From Stercorarius parasiticus (taxonomy: Eukaryota > Chordata > Aves > Charadriiformes > Stercorariidae): a stretch of 64,000 bases of DNA. Made by a program: the position numbers and the translations under genes. The stretch lies in NCBI GenBank assembly GCA_013396915.1, contig VWZL01002517.1:490318-554317 (forward strand), written 5' to 3'. Below the pieces are notes generated by a model, which saw only the letters and a program-made list of their open reading frames with translations, made no database searches and was not told the origin of the DNA. This document shows, one piece after another, positions 35,071 through 46,912 of this stretch. The stretch's first letter is position 1, and each line of letters begins with the position of its first letter.

Positions 35071-35202
35071 AGGTTGGACGGGGCTCTGCGCAACATGGTC
35101 TACCTGAAGATGTCCCTACTCATTGCAGGGGGCTGGACTAGATGGCCTTTGAAGGTCCTTTCCAACCCAAACCAGTCTGTGATTATATGATTTTATGATT
35201 TT
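35064..35202 (+). mobile_element. CR1 3'-end fragment, direct part of a rearranged copy
   Basis: Starts at CCAGGCCAGGTTGGACGGGG and runs through GGTCCTTTCCAACCCAAACC to a tail of degenerate octamers (TGATTATATGATTTTATGATT). It is joined to the inverted body fragment on its left, with about 250 bases of the intervening CR1 sequence missing. Confidence 0.92.
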
Positions 35203-37346
35203 GAGGAACTGTGTTTCTTTTGATGGGTGACATTAAAACTACCCTGTGCTGAATGTCCTATAATTTGATTTGATGGCTACTTCTGCTCACTGCTTGAAAT
35301 CCCAGTAAACCCTGGAGATGAGCTAAATTGGAGAATCGGTCAAAATATGCATTACTTTAAAGGTCAGGTATGGAAGGCGTTGGGCATCACCATCTGATGG
35401 TGAGATTCCTGATCGTGGGCTTTGGGATTTCACATCACTGTACCCCTCTCAGAAGGACTCGGTGATCCTTCGGACTCAGCTGGGAACAACCAGTTTAGAA
35501 CTAATATGAAGGACCAAATCCTCCCTTCGTGGTGGTGAGGGACGTCAGCTTCATTGAATACAGCTGAATATGCAAGACTTAAGATCAACCTAATACGTTC
35601 CAAAGTACATCTGGCTATACTAGTTGTAATCAGTATAACTCGCTCAGATCAGTACACATCCAACTAGGAATTCAGGAGGTAACTTTAGCTGTGGATCTCA
35701 CCTCACACAGGGAAACGAGATGCAGAAAATCCTAGTGTATCCCACAACTGCAGAGACTTGAATGAGCATGGCTCTGCGCTGTGCTTTCCTCAGTTGTATG
35801 ACATTGCTTTTCTCTATTGGGAATATGCAATGTACTCGAGCAAAAAATTCTGGAAAAACAAATATGAAATGCTTTTCTATTAACCATTTCCATGGTAGAA
35901 GAAAAATTACACTCAAAGGAAAGTTAACATTCGAAGTCTTCTGCTGTACTTGCTTTTTATTTGAGCAAGTATTCACCTCACCTTCTTCAGCGTCTTATCT
36001 TTTTAACCCTTTACTCTCTGCTGAAAGAGTTGTACCTCCACAGCAGTGTATGGAAAGTGAAGTTATATTCAGATCCACTAATTCTCTGCTCTGGTACTTT
36101 GGTTTTATACCAGAGAAACGCCTTTGAAATCAAAGGCAGGTAACCGCCTGAAAAATCAAATGCGATATCTCCTTCTCCTTGATACATAAGGAAGGTAATG
36201 GACCAGATCTGCCCATTGATTTATGCTGTTGTTGACTTTGGTTTCAAAGGTTTAACAACTTGTACTGGTAATTGGAATGACCCCCGAAATCAAAAGGAAG
36301 AAAAGTATTCACCTTTTCTTTCAGCAGAGTAATAAAGGCAAAGATCCAGAGAGGGTCAGGCACAAGTTTATGTCTCATAAAAGAGGTGGCAATCAACTTA
36401 AAACCGCTCTTAGTTTACATCAAGAATGGCTATCTATTGAATTCATTGCTGAAAGCTGTCATCTGAGTCATTATCAGCATCCAGTACTCATAATAAATAG
36501 TAAGAATTTCCACATGTGGAAAATACAGAAAATATTTAATAATGTTTATTAAGAAGCTTCAGAGCACAAATTGTCATGGCATGACAGTAGCTTTGTTGTG
36601 TGTCATGCATTTGTTAACTATCAGCTGTGGCGGTTTATCGCCTTCCCTGTAGAACCTCAGACGTTGGAGACTCGAGGAAACGGGCGCTGGAGCAGATGTG
36701 CAGGATTTGCCTATATGGCATGGAAATTCTGGTGGTCCTATAGAGATAAACTCTTGAAAAACAGAGTGATTAGGTTATACAGGAAATAGAGATTCCCCTC
36801 GTGCTTCTGCTGCCTGACATAAATGCCTCCAAAATTCATTTTAGGGTGAGTTAGGAATGGGAAAATGCACTTTATAGATTCACATTATTTAAATGTAGTT
36901 CTCAAACTTCATATATGCCATCCTTAAGGTAAAAATATTGAGCAATGTGAAGAGAAATCAACATAAAAATATCTCAAAAAGGACAGTTTACTGTGAAACT
37001 CTCCCCTTTCCCTTGTGTCCGTATGTACTTGGATTTGTCCATCTGGGCGCTTCCCACCAGCAGCTTCCCAACCACGGCTCCTCTGCTTCCACTGGGGTAG
37101 GACGAGGCCAAAAGCCGCCCGTTGTGGCAGGACGTTCTGCAGCCGACGTGAGCTGAGGGCTGGTCATGGCAGTGGTCACGGTCTGACAGCGCCATCGTTC
37201 TGCATTGGGATCACTGAGGAAAAACTCTGGAAGAAATAGTTTCATTTAGAACCAACCTCTTAACAGACTGAGTTAATGTAATAGTAAAACCACAGTTGTG
37301 ACACGAGAAGCCTTACAAGACTGCAACTTCCAGGCTTCCCGTGAAA
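35203..37346. other. Unique sequence, possible very old repeats, no gene seen
   Basis: At about 35510-35590 (GGACCAAATCCTCCCTTCG) and 36199-36240 (GGACCAGATCTGCCCATTG) the wording resembles old amniote interspersed repeats carrying a GGCCAAATCCT-type start, but divergence is too high for a firm call. The 121-codon frame at 35762-36127 is not recognised. Confidence 0.45.
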
Positions 37347-37783
37347 CACCCAGATGTTCAGCAAGGGCAACGCGCACCTCTCTGCTGGGGAAAGGCGGAG
37401 AGCCCTGGGGCTGTTCAGCTGGAGAAGAGCAGGCCAAGAGGGGACCTCATCGATGCTCAGCAAGAGCTAAAGGGCGGGAGGCAAGAGGATGGGACCAGGC
37501 TCTTCTCAGTGGTGCCCGGGGACAGGACAAGGGGCAACGGGCACAAACTGGAACACGGGAAATTCCATCTCAACATGAGGAAAAACTTTCCTGTGAGGGT
37601 GGCAGAGCCCTGGCACAGGCTGCCCAGAGAGGTGGGGGAGTCTCCGTCTCTGGAGACATTCCAACCCCGCCTGGACGCATTCCTGTGCCACCTGCTCTGG
37701 GTGACCCTGCTCTGGCAGGGGTTGGACGGGATGATCTCCAGAGGCCCCTTCCGACCCCTGCCAGCCTGGGATTCTATGCCATA
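37347..37783 (+). mobile_element. CR1 LINE 3' fragment, about 435 bp
   Basis: Contains the diagnostic order: GCACCTCTCTGCTGGGGAAAGG, GGGCTGTTCAGCTGGAGAAG, GGGGACCTCATCGATGC, AACTTTCCTGTGAGGGTGGC, CAGAGCCCTGGCACAGGCTG, GATGATCTCCAGAGGCCCC and finally ATTCTATG (motifs abbreviated). It is 5'-truncated in the usual way and carries no reverse-transcriptase sequence; the 154-163-codon frames over it are non-coding CR1 3' sequence. Confidence 0.93.
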
Positions 37784-38499
37784 TTGTGACCTGCCGTCTG
37801 TATAAAAACCTCCTGCAGGATGAACGCTGGGGCAGCAAATCCAGCCCAGGGAAAAGCAGAAACACATCCATCAGGAAACCCTCTTCCACAGCATCTCGTC
37901 GGGATGGTGCTGGATGCCGGGCCAGCGCGGGCGTGCTGCCTCCTGCCGAGGGGCTGTTGGCACGGCCGTAGCACGGCTCCCACACCGCGGGGCCGAGCAG
38001 AGCCACGACTCCGCTTCGCCTCCCAGGACCCACTCTCCTGGATTTCAAACCCAGCACCGAGAAGCGATTTGGCGGGTTGTGGCAGTGATGAGGCCTGTCG
38101 GCAGAAGAGCATTTAGTAGATGTATGGTTCCGCTTTCCCGGGCGATGGCTGATCTACCCGGACTGACGCTGAACGGAGGGTTTCCATCAGCAGGACGGTG
38201 GTGCCAAGTGAGAGCGTGCACGGCATGGAGCTGCGCTGTCTTCACAGGGCAGTCCTGCCATTAAACAACAGAAGACAAATATTTATACAAATTAAAACAA
38301 TACTAATAGCATAATGGCAGTAGATGATTATTGGGAAAAAGTGCTGTGCTTTTTTTACAGCTACGGTAGACACGAGTGAGATGAACTTCTGAACTACAGC
38401 AAAACCACCATTTTGTTTATTTTTACTGACTTTGGTAGCTAGGAAATCCTGAGTGCAGCAGTATATCTTGATAAGCTTAAATAGCATCCTGCATAGAGA
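37784..38499. other. Unique sequence, no gene seen
   Basis: GC-rich at 37900-38060, with overlapping minus-strand frames up to 183 codons that extend into the CR1 copy. AT-rich after 38270. Confidence 0.5.
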
Positions 38500-39060
38500 C
38501 TGTACGTTTACGGATTAATTTTTGGTGTGAATTCAGTAATGGTATACAATAAATCTGACCCGAATGTGACAGAAAGTAAGAGAATTCTATATTAATGCTT
38601 TATAATGGGTTTATAGTTAAATAAATTTTATGAAAGCATAGGGGTCTCATTGTTACCAAGCCAGCTTTCCCCATAGCAATATTTTCACATGATTAAGTTA
38701 GAGATCAGATAACAACCTTATGCAGTATATACCCAATAGCAATTTAAAAAATTCAATATCAGCTGTATTATTCTAAAGACTCATTCCATTTTCAATGCAA
38801 AATGAGTACAAAATAAAGAGATAAACTACATATAAAATGTAAAACATGGAAAAATTTATCACTTGCAAACATAAAAGCAAAAAGGATAAAAAAGAGAACA
38901 AAAGCAAATGGAGGCTATAAAAGAATACAGAAAAAAAGATAAATCCGCTGTGTTACCTTTTCCATATGTAGTTTAGCTGGGTTTTTATTAAGGTGCATAC
39001 ACTTTAGCACAGGAATGTAATCATCTCTGTAATACACTTCACGACTGCAGGCTAAATGAA
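38500..39060. promoter_or_regulatory. Long AT-rich, CpG-poor block (candidate conserved non-coding element)
   Basis: About 560 bases are AT-rich with almost no CpG, no tandem structure and no usable open frame, and are cut off sharply at 39060 by GC-rich sequence. In amniotes such blocks are often deeply conserved enhancers. Composition alone cannot show this. Confidence 0.2.
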
Positions 39061-42000
39061 TTTATGCCGCGCTGAACATTTCAGCCCCCCTGGGTAGAAA
39101 AGGGCAGGGTGGATTCGCACAGGAGGCAGAGAACCGGCCGGTTGCCCTCCTGCGGCGTGGGGGCGGCTGAGCCCCGGCAGGGTGGTGATGCCGGGCCGGG
39201 AGCAGGGTCAGGGCTGGCTTGGCGGGAGCGACCCGAAACATCCCGTCCCGCAGACCGTTGGGATCAACAGGGGCCACACTGGAGCTTGCATTTGTCGTGT
39301 TACCGTGCGGGAGCCAGCAGAAAAGTCCTGGAGGTGATGGATTCAGTCCCCAAGGCAGCTGGGGGTACTCACTGCTCCCGGGACAGCGGGGAGAGCCCAG
39401 GTCACCGGTGCCTCCCCATCAGCCCACACTGTCCCTAAGAGATTTTTTTGCTGCAGCAGCCCAAAAGCGAGGTGATGGGCGCACACAAGTATTCATGAGC
39501 CTGTCCGTGTCCAGGGCGCTGCCGCTTGGCACTGGGGTGCGGTACTCACAGCTGCGTCAGAAAACGGACCCGTGTCCATACCACAGCAGGGTATGGGAGA
39601 CACAAAAAGGCTGGTGAGGATGAGGAGAACGGAGCTCCCGGCTCCCTGCCCATGGCCCAAGCAAACAGCCACGTCTCTGCCTCCCCCATCCCCACGAGAG
39701 CACCATCCCCTCCCCGGGAGGTTGCGGGGGTCCCAGCCCTGCTCACGAGAGTGCGGTCCCCACGCGCTGAGAGCTGCCTCTTCCACCCAACAGCTGCTGG
39801 TGGGCGGTGGGCACCCGTGCCCTCATCTCTCGGGTGCTGGCAGCGGTGCACAGAGCCTTGTGTTCCTCGGTTCATCCTCGAAAACACCTACCGGCACCTT
39901 GTTCCCAGCACTGCAGTTGAGGTTGGGCCAATAATTCCGTTATGAACCTGCTCTCAGGGATTGTAATTACTATATTCTGTCCGCAAAAAGTTGCCCTGCG
40001 CTGACATTTTGCAGACGTGGTTTTCACCCAGGCACTAATTGTTTTGTTTTTGTTCCTTTGCAAAATTGCTACTCATGCCACAAAATCTGGCCAGTTGTAC
40101 AGTGCATAAAGATAACAGCAGATTTTTCATCGGGTGCTCTGTGTTCACACGACCTTTTTCTCAGGATATAAAAAAGCTATTTGTGGAAAAAAAAAAAACC
40201 ACCACCAAAACCCAAAAAACCTTTCAGAGAGAAACTGGACTCGTGCATTATCCAGTGACCTCATTTCAAAGGACATCATAATTTCTCTCCCAAAGTTATT
40301 CATTTATTATTATGTATTATTATATTATTCATTTTCTACTCACTTTTGCTCTTGAGAATTTGTTATGTCAGAAATAAAGAGTTATGAAATTGAGGCAATA
40401 GAATGAACTTTTTATCCTAAAAATAAACTACAGTATGTAAAGTTTCCTGTAAATAAGAGCTGGCACAGGTGTTCTGCCTACCGAGTCCTTTTCACGCTGA
40501 CGTAGAGCACCTCCAAGCTTTTGGCTGACGCTCACCTTCAATCTATCCTCAAGACCTAACTTCGAAAGCAGCGGTGTGTGGGACTTCATGTTTTTAAGCG
40601 TGTCCAGAAGAACCCGTGGGTGGTGGGGCAGGTGACCCAGAGAGCCGCAGAGCCGTGCTGACCGCTCTGCCTGGTCCCTTCGGTGTCTGAGACACCTCCG
40701 TGCCTGCGGTGACGTTCAGGGACGTGTCGGGACACGGGGTGAGATGTGCTGCCATGCTTCGGGCACCACGGGCAGGACCTGGTGGTTCTGCTGTCATTCC
40801 CATCTGCACACGTCTGCGTTCTCCCCGTTGAAATTGTCGAAGGAAATCTGAATTTACTTTTCCTTGAGCAGTTGTATCAGATGTTGGCCTGGTAGATGGG
40901 GTAGGACAGGACCGGGCATAATGAGGTTGAATTATACCAAAAGTGACTCTTCTGTATCCACCAGGCTCGTTCCTGTGGAAGAGGGGACAAACTTAGACCC
41001 AGTTTTTCCTTGCAGGGCCCAGGCACGGGCTTTGGAAAGAGGCCATCAGATCTTCTTATCCCCCCTGGCAGTGAGCAGGGCTCCACCTGCCAGATGGCGT
41101 CTACTTCTGCACGGCAAGGCCACCCTTCTGGTACATCCTTTTTGTTTCCCTGTGTCAGAGCACAGTGACTGACCCCTGGTCGCCGTTACGCTGAGCTCGC
41201 AGCCCTCCTCCCATATAGTGACAGGCAAAGAAAAACACTCACGATAGCTTTTTTGAAAGCCGCTGTTTGAAAGGGGAGACTTCACAGGAGGAGTGATAAC
41301 TTCCAGTGGTCGCAGAAGTTTTTGTTGTCACCACTATGCCTGAAGAGGTCCCTTAGCGCTTGTGAATGAGAGCAGATTACCAGTGAAAAAAGCTCAGTGG
41401 GACCACAATGGGAACCCAAGGGAAGGAACACGGGGTCATATTTCAGCTGCCTTTGTTCTTTCTCTCTGGTTCTTGCAGTCAGAGCTCCATGTGAGATTTT
41501 GGGTTTACAGGACCTAAATGGACGATTGCTGGGGGACTGCTGTGGCTGCATTAATCCAGAGGTGCAGAATTTGTCTGGTTTGTTGGCAAGTGCTGAAAGG
41601 CCAGAAAGAGCTGAGTTTGGCAAGGACCATCCAAGGAGAGCCAGCCCTGGCTCACGGGACCGGCTGACGCTAATTTCACAGGTAACCTCGTTCCTTTCCA
41701 CGGTGCTTTGAGACCTGCAGGTTTCACGGTGGGCTACCCTGATTTTCAAGTTTATTTTTACTTTAACATCAGTTTAAGGCAGCTCTGAACTGGTGCTGCT
41801 TTATATGGCAGGTGTCCACAGATCACAAAAAGCACTCGAAGCGAGGCAGGGGAACGGGGCAGAGGAGTGCCTTTGATTCCCCCGGCACCATTCCCTTCTT
41901 AGCACATCACAGGGTTTCATTCCTGCCGTGAATATCATCTCCAGCCTAGACCTGTGCCTAGAAGCCCCCCCAGTTCACCCAGGGTCTGCCTGCTGCCTCT

Positions 42001-42287
42001 TCCACGTAAAATGTGCCTGTGCTTGGGAGCGACCGCTGCCTCTGCGGGGCTGGGCGACGGAGAAGCATCTGTGGGAGCTGCTGGCAGCTGCCATGGGGAG
42101 GAAAGCTGTGGCACGGGGACAAGGGCAGGGTCGGCAGGTCATTTGGAGCCAGACCTCGTGTCAAGTGCTGGTCAGCCTTGTGCATGTCGTCCCACCAGTC
42201 CGGGCTCACTGGACAATCTGATGCCAGCAGCATGCCACCTCCGCTACTCGCTCACCCTGCTCCCATGTCCTGCTGCGAGATGGGGGG
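39061..42287. other. Unique sequence, no gene seen
   Basis: GC-rich at 39060-39900 and 40590-40800, AT-rich at 40020-40480. Overlapping frames up to 155 codons (41282-41749, minus) are unrecognised. An acceptor meets a donor at 41681/41682 (TTTCACAG|GTAACC), a weak recursive-splice-like motif. Confidence 0.5.
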
Positions 42288-42526
42288 GATGCGGAGCCCC
42301 GCTGGCATCCCCACGGCTCGGTGCAGGATGCGGAGCCCCGCTGGCATCCCCACGGCTCGGTGCGGGATGCGGAGCCCCACTGACATCCCCACGGGTTGGT
42401 GCGGGATGCGGAGCCCCGCTGGCATCCCCACGGGTCGGTGCGGGATGCGGAGCCCCGCTGGCATCCCCATGGCTTGGTGCGGGATGCGGAGCCCCGCTGG
42501 CATCCCCACGGCTCGGTGCGGGATGC
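42288..42526. repeat. 39-bp minisatellite, six copies plus a partial
   Basis: Units begin at GATGCGGAGCCCC at 42288, 42327, 42366, 42405, 42444 and 42483, with a partial copy at 42522. Copies differ at a few sites, for example GACATCC for GGCATCC in copy 3 and ATGGCTTGG for ACGGCTCGG in copy 5. As 39 is 13 codons, the array holds frames open, producing the 223- and 202-codon + frames and 129- and 85-codon minus frames. None is a credible gene. Confidence 0.96.
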
Positions 42527-43639
42527 TGCCGGCTCTCCTGGCTGCCTTGGGGGGGCCTCTACCTCCTCACAACCCCCCGGCATTGTGTCCACCAAACATC
42601 AAGACACGTAATTGGGGATAGGTAATAAACTTAATATGTATGCTGAAAAACTCCACCCTTCACAGTACCAGTTTTTTTTAAATTTACATAATGCTAAACA
42701 GTATCTTGCGTACATACCCATGGATCTCAGTGGCTTTGTTGTCATGGATACCAGTACATACCTTGTTTTCTTTGAGAGATCTATCAAATATGTGCATTTG
42801 GATGTTTGCTATATTTGCCTGAACGTTATAAGCACATTCTTTACACTAGTAAATAATATTAAGCAACTGTGTAATTTATGCTGGAAGACTAAACACACTT
42901 TAGCTCAGTATTTTAACACCCTTTTTTCACCCTCGAGATTTCAAATCCAAACACCCTGCCCAAATGCTATTCTCGTCGAGACTGAGCATGACTTGCAAGA
43001 AACTGTTCTTTCTGTAGGATTTTACTACAAAGGACCCCGTCATGTGCAAACCGCTCTCGGCCCACGGGTAAGGGAAGGAATCAAAAGCCTTGTTTTCAAG
43101 CATGAGCTGATTCCTTTCAAGGTAATGTTCCAAAAGATACTCCCAGTCTAACAAAAACCTCGCAGACCTTCTGTATATTGTAACAGCTTCACCTTTTCAG
43201 TGGAGGCAATGAAAATATTACAAGCCACAGGCACTGTGGGGAAATGTTGGAGGTAGTTCCCGCATCTCTCCCCTTTGTGAAAACCCGATCACGAAGGTAC
43301 CGCACACCCAAAATGGAAGTTTTAAGTCCCAGCAATTGCAGAAAATCCCAACGCATCCCTTTTGCTTCATTACCTGGTCACTAGTCTCCGGTAACCTTCA
43401 TGGCACCTTCGTGCTTGACAACATGAAGCAAAACATCTCATTAACAGTGAGCACCGACAATTTCTACCTTGTGTGCAATGGCAGGGCTTCATTAATTTCA
43501 TAAATAATACGCCAGTGCTGAAGACTTCGTACCCTGGGTCTGAAGCTGGTGAAAAGCTGGGGAGGAAACCTTGGTCTCTGTCTGCTGGGTCAGCAGCTAA
43601 GCTGCGAACTCCCTTGCGGCCTGGTTGGTTAATTTATAC
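42527..43639. other. AT-rich sequence with an unrecognised 179-codon frame
   Basis: The + frame 42612-43151 is open for 179 codons in non-repetitive, fairly AT-rich DNA, which is longer than composition alone usually gives. It contains no motif I recognise, its ATG context is ordinary, and no promoter or poly(A) site is clear. TTCTTTCTGTAG at 43006-43017 and CACGG|GTAAGG at 43068 could bound a 50-base exon inside it. I leave it as uncharacterised. Confidence 0.35.
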
Positions 43640-43860
43640 CAACAAGTACAATGCGAGCAGCTCAGGCTGGCTAATGGGCTTGCTCCTATGGTTTACAATA
43701 TTAAATTCAATTAAGATTCTTTTATCAGCAGCAGAGAAAGAAGACATTTAAATAATGACAAGGGAATGATAATATTAGTTGTAAAGAAGCAAAATTTGTC
43801 ATGATTAAAGAACAAAACTGCAACAGAATCGACTCCCTTATCTGCAATTTGTGAAGTCAG
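43640..43860. promoter_or_regulatory. AT-rich block, candidate conserved non-coding element
   Basis: CpG-poor sequence with TAATGGG, TTCAATTAAG, AATGATAATATTAG and CATGATTAAAG words and no open frame or repeat. It has the look of conserved enhancer DNA but this needs an alignment. Confidence 0.2.
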
Positions 43861-44450
43861 GAGTATATCAAATAAACATGGGATAAATATTCCAGATATG
43901 CACGCACAAACCCACGCCCCTGAGAGAAAACGTTTCCCTTAATACGGTGACTTGTTACACGCTTCAGAATTGCTTTTAAATCACACCTTGGGCCTAGAGA
44001 CTGAGTGTGTTTTTCTTCCTGTTGCAAATAGCCGTAAATAGGGGTAAAGCTACGGCCCCCGAAGGGAAACCAGAAAGTCCTGAACCACATGAGGTAACGG
44101 AAGAGACTTGCTAATGGAGGGTGAGCTCCTGAGGAGCAACCTGCGAACAGACGGAGCGTGGAGATTTTGTAGTTTTGTTTTCCCTTCCAAGGTGGCAGAA
44201 ATACCAACTTCGGAAAGCAGCAAGAAGACTGGGAATTACTGTCCCTTACTGTGATCCGCATGGGAGCGCCGGGATGCCTGAACCTGCGCTTAAAATTAGC
44301 GTCCTGACTACAGCTCCGTAAGACTTCAAGTGTGAAGTCTGCTTCCTTTACAAGGTCTTTGACTAGCAAATTTCAGAGAGGGGTCAAAACCTGAGTAAAA
44401 CCCTAATATTTAAAGGAGGCTGGTGTCTTTTCTCTCCTTTGTACAAAAAA

Positions 44451-44451
44451 N
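44451..44451. other. Single undetermined base (N)
   Basis: One N follows a run of six A. Confidence 0.95.
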
Positions 44452-45682
44452 GGGAAATGTAATTCTCTTTCATTTGCGTGTGCATGAACAAATTAGTTCG
44501 GAAGCAATTTTACAGTAATTATGACCATCTCCAATGGATTAGATTTTCAGAAATATTCACTCTAATGTCATGATGACAACTATCATATCCTGATTTTTTT
44601 TATTTGATGTTCTAGCAATTTAAGGGTTCCAATAATTTGTGTGCATGACTAGACTAGAACAAAAACACATTTACAACTTATGAGTTTTGCGACACTGAAA
44701 ATTTTATGGTGAAGTGATTTTGACCTTTGGAGGATATGAAAAATTCAGTGGTAACACGATCTTTATCTTCTCAGCATGGCATGTTGATATAGGCTGCCGT
44801 TTCAGCTCGTATTCCCTGATAATGAGGTGTGTTTGATCTTTTATTTCTCATAATACTTGAAGTGTCTCATAATTATAAATTTATTTGGTAATCACTCTGA
44901 TAGTACTGATACAAGAATCCATTTAGCATTTCTATGTCTGTCATGCTTCCTTTCACTGCTGCTATGTTGTGATTCCCTGAAGAGCTAAAGTACAAAGCTT
45001 CCTTGTTTTCTTGGATATAGAATTTAGTGTAAATAAACTTCAGGGAGATTTGGTGAGTTTCGGGGAATTCTGCATGAAAAATATCTAGTGCCCTTCTTAA
45101 TGGTTACTTGGTTACTCAGTGTTTGTCCATTCTGAATGGCTTTTGTGGTTGATTCATTGTCTGCCTGATTCTCCAGTAGTACACCATTAATACATGGATT
45201 ATTTGGAATATCCTTTGAGAAACTTGTATCTACCTTTAAAAGTTTGGGTGGGGTTTGGGGGGTTTTTTATTTTTGTTTGTTTGGTCTTTTTTCCCCCAGA
45301 GTAGTTCAACCTTGGTTTAATTTTGGTGTCCATTGAGAACTTACAGAAATTTTCAGCTGAGTAAGAACAACGCACTGAAACCCAGTCAGACCACTGTTGA
45401 CAAAGGGCAGCCCCCAGCCCCATGGCATTTGCATTTTAATTCAAAGGCAGCCAAGACAGTCTTTCTGATGATGTAATTTTGAAACTGACGTCAGATTTTA
45501 GGCAGGCTTTCCTTTCTTGCCTTGCTGCACACCTCAGTTGTGGCACACCACGCTCTGGGGATGCCCCTGTGCACGGCCGGCGCCTCTGGCTGCCTGCCCC
45601 ATGGCGGGGCCCGAGCTGGTGGTGTGGCTCGTGGTTGTGATGACACGCTGCAGACCACACGGCGACGTGTGCCGCTGGGGAG

Positions 45683-45739
45683 CGGTCAGTATTGCTGAGG
45701 CCGGTCAGTATTGCTGAGGCCGATGTCAATATTGTACTC
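45683..45739. repeat. 19-bp tandem duplication plus a decayed third copy
   Basis: CGGTCAGTATTGCTGAGGC occurs twice back to back (45683-45701, 45702-45720), followed by a diverged relative starting CGATGTCAATATTGT. The perfect pair next to a decayed copy suggests an older triplet with later homogenisation, or a recent duplication of one copy. Confidence 0.85.
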
Positions 45740-46867
45740 AATTCTTCAGTTTGTTTAAACACCGCCGGGGCTTTCAGGGGACGGGCGGTCAGGAGTGGTG
45801 GTGTCCATCCCCTGTACTTGGTGTTCAGTCTGAGAAGCCCCTCTTGGGTTGCTGGTGTGAACTTGAGGACCTGCACAGTACGTCCCTGAGCGCTCTCGGG
45901 TCCTGGTGACGTCCATGGAAGGGAGAAGGTCTGCTGGCCGCGGGTGATGGGCATTGCCCCTGCGCTCCAGCGTGTTTGGGCAGCTCTGCAGAGTCGGCCA
46001 TGGAGTCACAGCGGACTGAAACAGAGACAAGGAATAAACAAAAACTGAGGCCACCCAAAGTGGATCCATTGGTTGGTGTTTTTAACTGGGTAACAGCCCT
46101 GGGCTCACCTTTGGGCGAGGGGTCCGTGTAACGTGCATGTGGAGGAGCAGCTCCTGCTTCACCGGGGGCTGGGCTGCTCGACGGCCACCGCGCACAGGGT
46201 CCCAGGGCCAGTCACCCGGCGGTTCCCCGCAGCCCCCGTCCTGCCCGCACCAGCTGACAGCACACGAACGCGGCGCCAGCCCGTCGGAGCTGCTGCTTCC
46301 TGCAGTTTGTGTGGAGAGCGGCTGAGTCAACAATTATAAATGAGCCATTTCTTGTTCCGTGCGGTATCATCCATCGCGAGACACTGCTAAGTGAGTCTGG
46401 TAACATTAAAACCATGTTTAATAAAGCCAACATTTCAATACCACTTATGATAGGGTCAGCAGTCGCCTAATGCAATTAATCATTCATTTACTGAGAAAGG
46501 GAAGGGATTGGAGAGCAAAGGAAAACAACAACAGTAAGATGAAGAACATTCACCAAAATAAAAAGTAGTCATTATACCATTACTGACAGTTTACTTCTGA
46601 TTTCTCCTCCTGAAGTTTTTCAGGATTATCTTGCAGGGTAAAGCAAGTAGATTAAGAAGATGTACCCTGGGGGTGCGACGGGGATATTTTCCCAAGAGAA
46701 ACAAGTACAGTAACTTAACATTGTCAAAAAAGGGAACGCACCTATTGCCTCTCCTTCACAAAACCAGGGAAAGAAGATGGTTGGGAAGAGAAAGGCAGAT
46801 GGGTGGTTGGTTCTTACAGAGCTCTTCCAGAGCCTTTCGGAGTCAATGGAGGCGCATCGAGTGCTTG

Positions 46868-46912
46868 CACACGTGTATGTTTGCACGTGTGCGCGTGTGT
46901 GAGCGCGCGTGT
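46868..46912. repeat. TG/CG alternating tract
   Basis: Alternating purine-pyrimidine sequence rich in CGTGTGCGCG steps, broken at TTT and GAG. It has potential to form Z-DNA. Confidence 0.7.

Noticed and set aside
37298..38057. Frames of 136-183 codons around 37.3-38.1 kb
   Set aside because: Most of this is CR1 3' sequence, which is non-coding, extended into GC-rich flanking DNA.
41954..42625. 223- and 202-codon + frames with repeated Gly-Ala-Gly-Cys-Gly-Ala-Pro or Met-Arg-Ser-Pro-Ala-Gly-Ile-Pro text
   Set aside because: Both come from the 39-bp array, which is a whole number of codons, so open frames are automatic.
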